Origin: Micromonospora sp. WMMD1102
GTDB lineage: Bacteria; Actinomycetota; Actinomycetes; Mycobacteriales; Micromonosporaceae
Length of the DNA: 64,000 nt
Direction of reading: 5' to 3'
Assembly: GCF_029626265.1 (NCBI RefSeq)
Contig: NZ_JARUBN010000001.1
Coordinates: 8,125,001-8,189,000 of the forward strand
How positions within the stretch are numbered: the first letter of the stretch is position 1; each line of letters starts with the position of its first letter. The notes beneath the pieces are model-generated. The model was not told the origin of the DNA and did no database searches. It worked only from the letters and a program-made list of their open reading frames with translations. A program made the translations under genes and the position numbers. Below, one piece after another: positions 51,174-60,786 of this stretch.

Positions 51174-53570
51174 TCACCGCTGGGCGGCGTAGGCGGCCAG
51201 CCAGGCGACCTGGGCCGGGTCCAGCGACGGCCGGACCCGCTCCCGGGCCGCCGCCACGTGCCCGGCGTGCACGGTGCTCGCCTCCAGCGACTCCCGCATC
51301 GCCGCGAGCGCCGCCTCCCGGACCAGCGCCGCACAGTCCGCGGCCGAGAACCCGTCCAGCTCCTCGGCCAGCGCCGCCAGCTCCACCTCCTCGGCCAGCG
51401 GCACGGACCGGGCCGCCGCCCTCAGGATCTCGGCCCGGGCGGCACCGTCCGGCGGCGGCACGTAGACCAGCCGTTCCAGCCGGCCCGGCCGCAGCAGCGC
51501 CGGATCCACCAGGTCCGGCCGGTTCGTCGCGCCGACCACCACCACGTTGCGCAACTGCTCCACCCCGTCCAGCTCGGTGAGCAGCGCCGCGACCACCCGG
51601 TCGGTGGTACCGCCGTCGGTGGCCTGACCACGCAGCGGGGCGAGCGCGTCGACCTCGTCCAGGAAGACCAGCGTGGGAGCCGCCTCCCGGGCCCGCCGGA
51701 ACAGCTCCCGGACCGCCCGCTCGCTCTCGCCCACCCACTTGGAGAGCAGCTCGGCACCCTTCACCGACAGCACGTTCGCCCGCCCCGTACCGGCCAGCGC
51801 GGTGACCAGGAAGGTCTTGCCGCAGCCCGGCGGGCCGTAGAGGAGGACGCCACGCGGCGGCCGCACACCGAGCCGGGCGAAGGTGTCCGGATAGTTCAGC
51901 GGCCAGAGCACCGACTCGGTCAACACCTCCTTGACCTCCGCCATGTCGCCGACGTCGTCCAGGGTGATGTCCGCCAGCTCCAGCACCGAGGACTCGGCCA
52001 TCGAGGTCGGCCGGACCACCTCCAGCGCCGCCGAGAAGTCCGCCATCGCCACCGTCGGGGCCGTCGCCTCCTTCTGTCGCAGCGCCGCGCGTACCCCGGC
52101 CTCCCGGGTCAGCGCGGCCAGGTCGGCGGCGACGAATCCGGGCGTACGGGCGGCCACCTCGTCCAGCCGGACGTCCTCGTGCAGCGGCATCCCCCGGGTC
52201 AGCACCGTCAACTGCTCGCGCCGCAGCGCGGTGTCCGGCAGCGGGATCGCGATCTCCAGCGAGAGCAGGTCGGGGGAGCGCAGCGCCGGGTCCACCGACT
52301 CGGGACGGCCGGTGGTGCAGACCACGGCGGCACCGGAACGTACCGTCTCGGCGAGCAGTTGGCGGAAGACCGTACCCACCGGTCCGGGTGTGTCGCGCGG
52401 GGCCAGCGCCTCGACGTCGGAGACCAGCAGCACCGCTGGTGGCGCGTCCCGGACCGAGGCGGCGGCCTCGCGCAGCCGGCGGGCGGCGGCGTCGTTGGTG
52501 AGCGCGGCCACCTCCGGGGCCCAGATCGCGGCGAACCGCGCACCCACCGCCCCGGAGACCGCCTGGACCAGCGCCGACTTGCCGGACCCGGCCGGGCCGG
52601 TCAGGAGTACGCCGAGCGAGACGGTGGTGCCGAGCCGGCCCAGCACCTCACGGTGGTGGAAGCCGAGGTCCAGCAGCTCGGTCAGCTCCTCGGCCTGGGC
52701 ACGCAGTCCGGGCAGCTCGTCCAGGCCCGGTGCCGGCGCCGGCGCCGGGCCACCCGGCGTCCCCGGACGGGTCCCGCCGGTCACCGCCCGCACCTCGGCG
52801 CTGGTGCTGCCGTGTGTGGCGTGCCCGTCCTGCCAGCCGACCACGCTGTCCATGGTCACCAGCACCGAGTCGACCCCACCGCCGGCACCGGACGTTCCGG
52901 ACGTCCCCGCCGCACCGGCCGCCGTCCCCGCCGCACCGGCCGCCGTCCCCGCCGCACCGGCCGCCGTCCCCGCCGCACCGGCCGCCGTCCCCGCCGCACC
53001 GGCCGCCGTCCCCGCCGCCGGGCCTGCCAGGTGGGCCGGCGCACCGGTCGCCGACTCCGCCGAGATGACCGTCAGCAGGGTGCTGGTCCAGGCGTAGCCG
53101 ACGGTGTTGGCCAGGCTGCGCCGGGCCGCCTCGACCAGGGTCCGCACCGCCGCGTCCGGGAGTACGTCCTGGGGGAGCAGGGAGACATCGTCACCGGCGG
53201 TCACCACCTTGCCGAGCAGCGCCAGCCGGAGCATCTCCGGCGAGACCACGGCGACGATCTCCGGCGGCCCGGTCAGCACCACCCGGCGGGCGGCCACCAC
53301 CGGAGCCGGCGCGACGGTGACCTGGCTGCCGTCGCGTACCCCGAGGTTGCCCAGCACCAGATCGTCGGCGTAGAGCAGGGCGCGACTCGCCGACGGCTCC
53401 GCCCGGGCCACGATCCCGGCGGTGGTACGCCGCCCGGTGAGCCGTACCGGAGCGCCCGGGTGCAGACCCAGCGCGGTGAGTACCTCCGGATGCAGCCGGA
53501 CGATGCCCCGGCGGGCGTCCAGCGCGGCCGGCCGTAGGCTGGCGGTGAGCGTGAGATCCCGACCCGTCAC
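51174..53570 (-). CDS. CDC48-like double AAA+ ATPase
   Basis: 798 residues. N-terminal double-psi barrel-like region (RRGIVRLHPEVLTALGLHPG), a low-complexity Ala/Gly/Thr insert (about 189-223), then two AAA+ modules. D1 has Walker A GPAGSGKSAL but a weak Walker B (LLVSDVEAL); D2 has GPPGCGKTFLV, LVFLDEVDAL and the arginine-finger region RPDLVDPALLRPGRLERLVY. Resembles archaeal/actinobacterial Cdc48 unfoldases. D2 is likely the main motor. Confidence 0.88.
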   Translation of the reverse strand: MTGRDLTLTASLRPAALDARRGIVRLHPEVLTALGLHPGAPVRLTGRRTTAGIVARAEPSASRALLYADDLVLGNLGVRDGSQVTVAPAPVVAARRVVLTGPPEIVAVVSPEMLRLALLGKVVTAGDDVSLLPQDVLPDAAVRTLVEAARRSLANTVGYAWTSTLLTVISAESATGAPAHLAGPAAGTAAGAAGTAAGAAGTAAGAAGTAAGAAGTAAGAAGTSGTSGAGGGVDSVLVTMDSVVGWQDGHATHGSTSAEVRAVTGGTRPGTPGGPAPAPAPGLDELPGLRAQAEELTELLDLGFHHREVLGRLGTTVSLGVLLTGPAGSGKSALVQAVSGAVGARFAAIWAPEVAALTNDAAARRLREAAASVRDAPPAVLLVSDVEALAPRDTPGPVGTVFRQLLAETVRSGAAVVCTTGRPESVDPALRSPDLLSLEIAIPLPDTALRREQLTVLTRGMPLHEDVRLDEVAARTPGFVAADLAALTREAGVRAALRQKEATAPTVAMADFSAALEVVRPTSMAESSVLELADITLDDVGDMAEVKEVLTESVLWPLNYPDTFARLGVRPPRGVLLYGPPGCGKTFLVTALAGTGRANVLSVKGAELLSKWVGESERAVRELFRRAREAAPTLVFLDEVDALAPLRGQATDGGTTDRVVAALLTELDGVEQLRNVVVVGATNRPDLVDPALLRPGRLERLVYVPPPDGAARAEILRAAARSVPLAEEVELAALAEELDGFSAADCAALVREAALAAMRESLEASTVHAGHVAAARERVRPSLDPAQVAWLAAYAAQR
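52900..53004 (-). repeat. 21-bp tandem repeat in the AAA+ gene
   Basis: About five copies of a 21-bp unit (exact copies at 52921-52941, 52942-52962, 52963-52983, 52984-53004; a near copy before). Encodes the 7-residue unit GTAAGAA between the N-domain and D1. Confidence 0.93.
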
Positions 53571-53660
53571 CGGCCGAGAGTACCGACCGTCGAGCAGCCG
53601 CCGGGACGCGACGACCCTTCGAACTGCCGCCTGTGCCTCAGGGCTGGTCCTGCCGGTGTG

Positions 53661-54074
53661 TCAGGGCTGGTCCTCGGGGCCGAGCAGGGACGGGTCCCGG
53701 CGGATCAGGTCGGCGAGCCGGGCGGCGGCGTCCGGGCTGGGCGGATCCTCCGGGGCAGCCCAGCTCGGCACCGTCTTCACCGACAGCGGCCAGGAGTGCG
53801 GCGGCTGCCCGGCGGTCGGCAGCGCCGGCTCGGCGGCGGGGCGTACCGTGACCGTCCCGTCCGACCAGGCCACGTGCATCGCCGAGATGTTCGGCCCGTC
53901 GGCGACCCACATCGTGACCGCCACGTTCGGATATTGCGCGACGACCCGCTGGACCGCCTCGGTCACCTCGTCGACAGGTGACCCGGCCCGGGCCGCCGCC
54001 TCCTGGGCCCGCCGTCGTTGCAGCGCCTCCCGGCGCTCCATCCGTGCCAGTGCGTCGTCCAGTTCGCCCCTCAT
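53661..54074 (-). CDS. Conserved hypothetical next to the conservon
   Basis: 137 residues, ATG with GGAAGG upstream. Charged helix at the front (LDDALARMERREALQRRRAQE), then EAVQRVVAQYPNVAVTMWVADG and a Pro-rich middle. Same strand and 53 bp after the GTPase gene, so probably the last gene of the conservon operon. No family recognised. Confidence 0.65.
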   Translation of the reverse strand: MRGELDDALARMERREALQRRRAQEAAARAGSPVDEVTEAVQRVVAQYPNVAVTMWVADGPNISAMHVAWSDGTVTVRPAAEPALPTAGQPPHSWPLSVKTVPSWAAPEDPPSPDAAARLADLIRRDPSLLGPEDQP

Positions 54075-54127
54075 CGTGTCACCTTCCCCGGCCAACCGCC
54101 GACCCGTCGCGGCCGGACCGTCGCGGG

Positions 54128-54913
54128 CTAAGTCTCCCGCTCCTGGATCGCTCGATCCAGAGCCCGATCCAGCACGATCAGTAAGGCGTCGCGTACCGAA
54201 AGTCGATCTCGTGCGTCGAACTGGACCAACGGGACGTGTTCCCCGATCGCCAAGGCCCAACGTATCGCCGTCAGGTCGTGCGCGATGTGGCCGTCGAACG
54301 CGTTGACCGCGACGACGAAGGGTAGACGGGCCCGCTCGAAGTAGTCGATGGCGGGATAGCAGTCGTCGAGCCGGGAGGAGTCCACCACCACCAGCGCGCC
54401 GAGGGCGCCCCGGGCCAGGTCGTCCCACATGAATCCGAACCGCGACTGTCCAGGGGTGCCGAAGAGATAGAGCTTCAGGCTGCGGTCGATCGTGACGCAG
54501 CCGAAGTCCATCGCCACCGTCGTGGTGGTCTTCTCGGAGCGGATCCCCGGATCGTCGACCCCGATTCCGGCGGTGGTCATCTCCGCCTCGGTGGTCAGCG
54601 GCGCGATCTCCGAGATGGCACCCACCGTGGTGGTCTTGCCGACCCCGAAGCCACCGGCGATCAGGATCTTCACCGGGATCGGCGGGGCGGTGCCACGTCG
54701 CTGCTCGGGCCGGGTCGCGCCGGCCGGGCCGGCCCCGGTCTCCCGGGCATGCCGGCCGGGTGTCTGCCGGGTCGGCGGGGCGTACCCGGCGGGCAGCCCC
54801 CGACCGGTCCCCACGCCGTGTCCGGCCGGGCTGCCGTACCGACCGGGTGCGCTGTTCGCCAGGGGGCCGACCGGCGACGACGCCGGCCAGTCAGGAGATC
54901 GCACGAAGTCCAT
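54128..54913 (-). CDS. cvnD: Conservon GTPase CvnD
   Basis: 261 residues. A 75-residue Pro/Gly head precedes a Ras/Rab-like GTPase: P-loop GGFGVGKTTT, a switch region with DFGCVTI, GTPGQSRF in place of DxxGQ, and NAFD as the base-recognition motif. Works with CvnA-C in a membrane-associated signalling complex analogous to a G-protein system. Start overlaps cvnC by 23 bases. Confidence 0.9.
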   Translation of the reverse strand: MDFVRSPDWPASSPVGPLANSAPGRYGSPAGHGVGTGRGLPAGYAPPTRQTPGRHARETGAGPAGATRPEQRRGTAPPIPVKILIAGGFGVGKTTTVGAISEIAPLTTEAEMTTAGIGVDDPGIRSEKTTTTVAMDFGCVTIDRSLKLYLFGTPGQSRFGFMWDDLARGALGALVVVDSSRLDDCYPAIDYFERARLPFVVAVNAFDGHIAHDLTAIRWALAIGEHVPLVQFDARDRLSVRDALLIVLDRALDRAIQERET

Positions 54914-55439
54914 CGATCACTCGCATGATGAGGTCGGGGTCGTGGGCATCCTCGACGGCGCACACGTGCACGTCGAGGTGGCCGGCGGCTCGCAGGTCAC
55001 CGACCAGGATCTTGGTGACGCCGAGGTGCATCCGCAGCCGGGCGGAGATCTCCGCCACGGACATCGGCTCGGCGCAGAGCGCGACGATGTCCCGCAGTTC
55101 CGAGGAGAGCCGGTTGACCGGCGGGCTGATCCAGGACGTGCCGTCGATCCGGGCGGTCACCTGGGTTTCCAACCCGATCGCCGGGTCCGCTCCGGTGACC
55201 CGGCCGGAGGTCAGCACGAACGGGCGCAGACCGGTCGGCACCGGCTGCACCGTCGGCAGCTCGCCGGTGTCACCGGCCGGCTCGGACTCCTCCGGAAGTA
55301 CGGCCTTCAGGTACGGCCGGATCCGGACCGTCGGCAGCACGTCGGAGTTCGGTTCCAGCTCCGGTTCCGGCAGGTCGCTCCGCTCCGGGTCGCCGAGCCG
55401 GTGGCCGGGCGGCTCGAAGCCCTCTCCGCGTTCGGTCAT
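54891..55439 (-). CDS. cvnC: Conservon DUF742 protein CvnC
   Basis: 182 residues. DUF742 core with a winged-helix look: IVALCAEPMSVAEISARLRM, LGVTKILVGDLRAAGHLDVH. Known partner of CvnD and CvnB; may be the effector. Follows cvnB after 73 bp. Confidence 0.9.
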   Translation of the reverse strand: MTERGEGFEPPGHRLGDPERSDLPEPELEPNSDVLPTVRIRPYLKAVLPEESEPAGDTGELPTVQPVPTGLRPFVLTSGRVTGADPAIGLETQVTARIDGTSWISPPVNRLSSELRDIVALCAEPMSVAEISARLRMHLGVTKILVGDLRAAGHLDVHVCAVEDAHDPDLIMRVIDGLRAIS

Positions 55440-55512
55440 GCCGGTCCCCCGGTCCGTTCGGGGACGCCGTACGGTGCACGGCGCAGCGGGCCGCCCACCG
55501 CAGCACCCGCGG

Positions 55513-55983
55513 TCACGACTGGACGGAGTTCTTAAGTTCGACGATCAGCCGAGGGGTGAGTGCGCCTCCGGCCCGACCGGCGAACAGGGTCATCTCGTAG
55601 GCGACGGTGCCGAGGTTCGCCGACCGGTCGGCGACCACCCCGAGGACCGAGCCGCTGCTGATCGCGCTGACCAGCAGGTAGCCGTCGGTCATGTCCACCA
55701 CCACCCGGTTGAGCGCGCCCAGCGTGTACCAGTTCGCGGCGCCGCTGGCCAGGCTGGTCATCCCGGAGACGACCGCCGCCAGCCGCTCCGCGTTCGACCT
55801 GTCCTTGATCGACGACATGGCCATCAGCAGGCCGTCGGAGGAGACCGCGATCGCCTCCTTTACGCCGGCCGTGCCGGACGTGAACGAGTCCAGCAACCAG
55901 TTGAAGGTACGCGCCTCCTGGCTCAGCTCGCCGGTGCCCGCTGCCTGCTGGTCCTGCTCGGTACGGATGAAGGGAGTGCTCAT
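55513..55983 (-). CDS. cvnB: Conservon roadblock/LC7 protein CvnB
   Basis: 156 residues. Roadblock fold: FNWLLDSFTSGTAGVKEAIAVSSDGLLMAMS and VDMTDGYLLVSAISSGSVLGV. Roadblock proteins regulate small GTPases. Start overlaps the cvnA stop (ATGA). Confidence 0.92.
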   Translation of the reverse strand: MSTPFIRTEQDQQAAGTGELSQEARTFNWLLDSFTSGTAGVKEAIAVSSDGLLMAMSSIKDRSNAERLAAVVSGMTSLASGAANWYTLGALNRVVVDMTDGYLLVSAISSGSVLGVVADRSANLGTVAYEMTLFAGRAGGALTPRLIVELKNSVQS

Positions 55984-58900
55984 CGTGGGGTTCCCTCTTC
56001 GTGGCGGTGTTCAGTTCGGACTTCGCTCAGCGCGCGGGCGACGCCGGACTCGAACTGCGTCATCAGCTCGCGTACCTTGTCCGGGTCGTCCGGTCCGGCG
56101 GTGGCGGCGGCCGGCGCCTGGCCGAGCGGAGTGGTCGGCGGCGGGACGCTCAGGTTTGCCCCGGGGACCCGCCGGTTGAGGCGCGGTGGGGCACCGGTCG
56201 CGGCGGGGGGCGTACCGCTGCCGTTGGGTCGGGACGTGGAACCCGCCGGCCCGAGGGTACCGCCCTCCTGGTGGGGGCCGTGCCGCTCCGCCGGGGTGCC
56301 GCCGGGCGGTGGGTCGGACGGATCCGGGCCGGTGGGCGCCGGTTCCGTCCCACCGTGGCGCGGCTGCGCGGGGCCTGTGCCGGCCGGCTCGGGCCGGGGC
56401 TGCGAGCCGGCGGGCGGCACGTCCGGCCGGGCCGGCCGGACCTGCTGCTCGCGCTGCGCCCGGCGTACCCCGGCTTCGAACTCCTCGATCAGCGCCCGGA
56501 CGACCGAGGGGTCGGCCGGGGTCGGTTCGGGCCGGCTCCGGCTGGTGGTGTCGGGCAGTTGGGCGCCCGGGACCCGCTGGCGCAGCCCGGTGCCGGGGCC
56601 GGACGTGGCGGATCCCGGGCCGCTGTCGGCGGACGGCGTCGCCGGCGCACCGGAACTCGCCGGGCCGCCGCCCACATCCCCGTTGGGCCGGCCGACCGGG
56701 GTACCGCCGGCCGGTGTTCCCGCCGGCTCCACTTCGGTGGCGCTGGCCCCCGGGCGGGTCAGGAAGGCGTTCCACGGCTGGCCGGACGTCAGCGACCGGG
56801 TGGCCCGGCGGATCAGTTCCTCGTCGAAGACCGGCCCGGCGGGCACCGCCACCGGCATCAGCTCGGGCAGCCGGAACACCGGCGTCGGCTCGACCGGCAA
56901 CGGCTCCTCGGCAACCGGGGCCGCCTGGGCCGGCCCGGTCCGGACCGGTTCGGTGAACCTCGCCGGGGTCGGTTCGGCGAACCTGGGTGGAGCCGGTTCG
57001 GTGAACCTCGTCGGGGCCGATTCGTCGGCGAATCTCCCCGGCGTCAGCTCCTCGGCGAACCTGGTCGGGGTCGGCCCGGCGGACCTGGTCGGGGTCGGCC
57101 CGGCGGGCCCGGCGGAGACCGGTTCGAGCGGCCTGGCCGGGGCCGGCTCGGCGGTCGGGACCGTGGCCCGGCCGAGCGGGGTGCCGGCGTCCGAGGGCCG
57201 GACGGGACGGACCGGCAGTGGCGCCGACGCGCTCGCCCGGGGGGTCGGCAGTTCGGCGTCCGGGCGCCCGTTGACCAGCAGCCGGTCGTCGATCTCCACC
57301 CCGACGGTGACCCCGCCGCCCGGCGTGGTCGCCGAGAGGGTGACCCGCCAGCCGTGCCGGCGGGCCAGCCGGCCCACCACGAACAACCCGAGCACCTCGG
57401 TCGGGACCAGGTCGAGCCGCTCCCGCCGGGTCAGCCGGGCGTTCTCCTCGGCCAGCCGTTCCGGGGTCATCCCGATGCCGTGGTCGACCAGGTTCAGGCG
57501 TACCCCGCCCGGGACCACCTCGGCGAGCACCGTGACCCGGGTGTGCGGCGGGGAGAAGGCGGTGGCGTTCTCCATCAGCTCGGCCAGGGTCAGCACCAGG
57601 TCGCCGATCACCCCGGGCGCCACCGCGACGTCGAGCCGCACCTGCACGTCGACCCGGGTGAAGTCCTCGATCTCACCGAGCGCCAGCCGGACCACGTCAC
57701 CCAGGGGCAGCGGGGCGACGTGCCCGTCCCCGCCGGCCCCGCCGGAGAGCACCACCAGGCTGCTGGCGTTGCGGCGCAGCCGGCTGGAGACGTGGTCGAG
57801 CCGGTAGAGGTGCTGGAGCCGGCCCGGGTCCGTCTCCTGGTGTTCCAGCCGGTCGATCAGGGCGATCTGCCGGCCGACCAGGTTCTGGGTACGCCGCCCG
57901 ACGTGCCCGAACATCTGCGCCACGTTCCGCCGGCTGGCGGCCTGCCGCTCCACCAGCCGGGCGGCGGTGCCCTGCACCCGCTCGAAGGCGCGGGCCAGGT
58001 CGCCGACCTCGTCGCGGCCGTCCACGTCGACCGGGTCCAGCCGGATCGGCTGGTACGACTCCGACTCCTCGTCGACGATCCGGGTCAGCTCCTCCTCGGC
58101 GGCTCTGGCCATCCGTTCGGCCGAGACGGTCAGCCGGGTCAGCGGCCGGGCGACGGTACGCGCCACCGCCAGGCTGAGCAGCATCATCAGCGCGATGATC
58201 AGGAGTACCAGCAGGCTGACCAGGTATGCCCCGGCGATGGCCCGCTGCCGCTGGTCGGTCACCTCGGCGATCACGTCGGTGACGATCTTCTTCTCGATGA
58301 ACTGGCCGAGAGTGATCAGCGAGGTGGCGGCCGGGAAGAGGTTCGCCAAATCCAGGGTGGCGATCGCCCCGGTCGGGTCGGTCGCGCCGGTGCGGAAGAA
58401 GTCCGGCCCGGTTCGGGCCGTCGTGGCCCGCTCGATGAGCCGGTAGACCTCGTTCTGTGCCGGGGTGGCGAAGCTGCGGAACCGGGCCAGGTGCGATTCG
58501 AGCCGGGCCATGGTGCCGACGTACGCCATCCCGACGGCGGGGTTCTTGGTGGCGGCGACGATCATGATCAGGCAGGCGGCGGCGCTGATCCCGTCGTCGG
58601 TGCGGAGCACCGCGTCGAGGGCGATCATCTGCCGCCCCTCGGGAGTGCTCGCCTCGGCGGCCCGGGTCAGCCCCAACGACTCGATCAGGGCCTCGTCGAC
58701 CTGCCCGAAGGCATTGATCACCTGATCCGCCCTGGCCCGCCGGGCCAGCACACCGGCCCGTACGTCGGAGAGCCGCCGGACACCGGCGATCGCGTTCTCG
58801 ATCTCCGGGGTCGACTGGCCGCCGAGGTCGGCCCGCAGGTCGGCGATCCGGTCGCCCACCTGCGCGGTCTGCTGGACCAGCTGGGAACGGTCGACCATGT

Positions 58901-59117
58901 TCAGCAGGTAGCCGACGGAGAGCAGCCGCTCCCGCTGGAGGTCCTGCACCAGGGTGCCGACCTGGCCGGCCCGGCGCACCGTGTCGGCGGTGTCGGCGGC
59001 CCGGCGGGCCGAGTCGATCCGGTCGGCGAGCACCGGGACGGCGAGGCCGAGGGTGCTGAGCAGCGGCAGGATGACGAGCAGGGCCAGCCGGCCCCGGATC
59101 CGGAGCCTACCGAGCAT
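55980..59117 (-). CDS. cvnA: Conservon sensor kinase-like protein CvnA
   Basis: 1045 residues. N-terminal helix (10-30), an extracellular nitrate/nitrite-sensor-like (NIT) helical domain (about 35-290), second helix (about 295-317), HAMP, a dimerisation helix (QHLYRLDHVSSRLRRNASSLVVLSG), an ATPase with N-box ELMENATAFS and G-boxes DHGIGM and EVLGLFVVGRLA. Phospho-acceptor His is at the DHVSSR position. Long Pro/Ser/Gly tail (about 660-1045) includes FAEPTPARFTEP-like repeats. Input subunit of the conservon. Confidence 0.9.
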   Translation of the reverse strand: MLGRLRIRGRLALLVILPLLSTLGLAVPVLADRIDSARRAADTADTVRRAGQVGTLVQDLQRERLLSVGYLLNMVDRSQLVQQTAQVGDRIADLRADLGGQSTPEIENAIAGVRRLSDVRAGVLARRARADQVINAFGQVDEALIESLGLTRAAEASTPEGRQMIALDAVLRTDDGISAAACLIMIVAATKNPAVGMAYVGTMARLESHLARFRSFATPAQNEVYRLIERATTARTGPDFFRTGATDPTGAIATLDLANLFPAATSLITLGQFIEKKIVTDVIAEVTDQRQRAIAGAYLVSLLVLLIIALMMLLSLAVARTVARPLTRLTVSAERMARAAEEELTRIVDEESESYQPIRLDPVDVDGRDEVGDLARAFERVQGTAARLVERQAASRRNVAQMFGHVGRRTQNLVGRQIALIDRLEHQETDPGRLQHLYRLDHVSSRLRRNASSLVVLSGGAGGDGHVAPLPLGDVVRLALGEIEDFTRVDVQVRLDVAVAPGVIGDLVLTLAELMENATAFSPPHTRVTVLAEVVPGGVRLNLVDHGIGMTPERLAEENARLTRRERLDLVPTEVLGLFVVGRLARRHGWRVTLSATTPGGGVTVGVEIDDRLLVNGRPDAELPTPRASASAPLPVRPVRPSDAGTPLGRATVPTAEPAPARPLEPVSAGPAGPTPTRSAGPTPTRFAEELTPGRFADESAPTRFTEPAPPRFAEPTPARFTEPVRTGPAQAAPVAEEPLPVEPTPVFRLPELMPVAVPAGPVFDEELIRRATRSLTSGQPWNAFLTRPGASATEVEPAGTPAGGTPVGRPNGDVGGGPASSGAPATPSADSGPGSATSGPGTGLRQRVPGAQLPDTTSRSRPEPTPADPSVVRALIEEFEAGVRRAQREQQVRPARPDVPPAGSQPRPEPAGTGPAQPRHGGTEPAPTGPDPSDPPPGGTPAERHGPHQEGGTLGPAGSTSRPNGSGTPPAATGAPPRLNRRVPGANLSVPPPTTPLGQAPAAATAGPDDPDKVRELMTQFESGVARALSEVRTEHRHEEGTPR

Positions 59118-60411
59118 CGGGACGTCCCCACGGGGCCTGGCTGTCCACCGCCGCCGGCTGGCCGGCGGGTACCGGATCCTGCCAGTCCGACAGCGGCGAC
59201 CGCCGACCCGGGTCGCCCTCGGACCGCAGCGGCCGGCGTTCGGGCAGCGGCGGCATCCCGCCGGGCGGCGGGCCGGCCAGGGTCGCGCCGACCGGCAGCG
59301 GCGACTCGACCGGCGGCGGGCCGGTCGGCGGCCCTTCGGGGCCGGCGGCCGGGCGCAGCCCGTCGGTGCTCAGGCCGACACCGGCCGGGGTACGGCGGTT
59401 CCGCGCGGCGGAACGGGCGGCCAGCAGGGGCAGGGCGGCGAGGGCGAGCACCAGCAGTACGGCCAGGACCAGCGCGCCGACCGCGATCTGCCGCTCGCCG
59501 GACAGCGCGTCGGCCCGGTCCCGGAGCAGGACGTCGAGTTCGGTCAGGATGATCCCGGCGAGGCCGGAGCCGGCGAGCTGGGCGGAGGCCCGGGCCGCGC
59601 CGACCTGGATCGGGTTGGGTGCGGCGGTGTTCCGGGTCAGCGCGGCCAGATCCTCCACCGCCCGCTGGTAGCCGTCGAGCTTGCTGAGCAGGTTGCCGCC
59701 GAGGGTACGGCTGGCGGTGTCCTCGACCGCCGAGCGCAGGTTCTCGACCAGGTCGGCCGCCGGGCCGAGCACCTCGGCCCGGGCCAGGGCGAGCTCGCTG
59801 GCGATACGCACCCGCTCGCTCGACGGGCGGCCGATCGCCAGTACCGAGCGGTCGGCGAGGCGGCCGGCCGCGACCAGGGCCTCGGGCAGTTCCTCGGCCA
59901 CCGCGTCCTGGAGGTGGTAGGAGTCCGGGTCCGGGTCCCGCAGCAGCCCGGAACTCTCCCGCACCTTCGCGTAGAGCGCCAGCAGCAGGTCGGTCGTCTC
60001 GGTGTAGACCGTCCAGGCGTCCTGCGGGTTGGCCGGCGGGCGGTCGGGCAGCGCCTCGATCTTGGCGTGCAGCCCGGCCCAGCGTTCGCTGGTACGCAGC
60101 TCGGCGCCGTACCGGACGTCGATCGCGCTGGTCTCCTCGACGGCGGTACGCAGTGCGGCGGCTGCCGCCGACCGGCCCGCCACGGCACCGGACTGCGCGT
60201 CGACCAGGGCCAGCGTCACCTGCCCGAGGGAGCGCAGGTACTCCACGCCGTGCCGCTCCCGCTCGGTGGACGTGAGCCGGTCGTCGACGTCGCTCCAGGC
60301 CGAGCCGAAGAGCACGCCCACCGGCACCAGCAGGGCGACCGCCAGCAGCACACGCAGCGCCGTACCGGTCCGGTTCGAGGCGCGCCGGGACCGTTGCGCG
60401 GGAAGTGTCAT
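59107..60411 (-). CDS. Extra membrane sensor protein upstream of the conservon
   Basis: 434 residues, overlaps cvnA by 11 bases. Two transmembrane helices (about 20-40 and 308-330) enclose a long helical extracellular domain (TLALVDAQSGAVAGR, LPEALVAAGRLADRS) like ligand-binding sensors, and a Pro-rich cytoplasmic tail. No output domain. May present a signal to CvnA or share its role. Confidence 0.75.
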   Translation of the reverse strand: MTLPAQRSRRASNRTGTALRVLLAVALLVPVGVLFGSAWSDVDDRLTSTERERHGVEYLRSLGQVTLALVDAQSGAVAGRSAAAAALRTAVEETSAIDVRYGAELRTSERWAGLHAKIEALPDRPPANPQDAWTVYTETTDLLLALYAKVRESSGLLRDPDPDSYHLQDAVAEELPEALVAAGRLADRSVLAIGRPSSERVRIASELALARAEVLGPAADLVENLRSAVEDTASRTLGGNLLSKLDGYQRAVEDLAALTRNTAAPNPIQVGAARASAQLAGSGLAGIILTELDVLLRDRADALSGERQIAVGALVLAVLLVLALAALPLLAARSAARNRRTPAGVGLSTDGLRPAAGPEGPPTGPPPVESPLPVGATLAGPPPGGMPPLPERRPLRSEGDPGRRSPLSDWQDPVPAGQPAAVDSQAPWGRPDAR

Positions 60412-60786
60412 CGTCCATCTCCATCGGCGCGAGGGGTCGAACAGCGTGGCGGGCGTGGGGAGGCCGCCCGGTCCCGTCCACCGGACCGGAAAACTAGTAG
60501 ACGTCGGACCCGCTCGATCCGGGTCGAGCAGTCAGTTATGCGTCACTTGGGTACAGGTAACACGCGGTGAGCAAAATTGTGACTCCTGGTGCATAGTTGT
60601 CTAGGCGCATGTATCGATTGGTGGCGAGTGCACCTAAAAATCGGAATTCACACAGTCCGAAGTTGCCACGCCGGATACCCGGTGGTGCGATGCGGACGAC
60701 GACTTCCCGGCACCGAACGGACCAGCCGGACAGACGTACGGCGGATCTCAGCCAACGCTCAGCTGTCGCGCCGTACGGTGTGACCC
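60412..60786. other. Divergent promoter region, no gene
   Basis: 375 bases between the conservon (minus) and the hydrolase-ABC gene (plus), with AT-richer stretches at 60540-60620. TACGGT at 60774-60779 lies seven bases before the ATG at 60787, suggesting a leaderless start for the plus gene. No credible ORF. Confidence 0.5.

Noticed and set aside
51258..53537. 759-codon plus-strand ORF opposite the AAA+ gene
   Set aside because: Arg/Gly/His-rich shadow frame; the minus frame has complete AAA+ motifs.
54760..59552. 1015- and 1183-codon plus-strand ORFs over the conservon
   Set aside because: Low-complexity shadow frames crossing several real, overlapping cvn genes.
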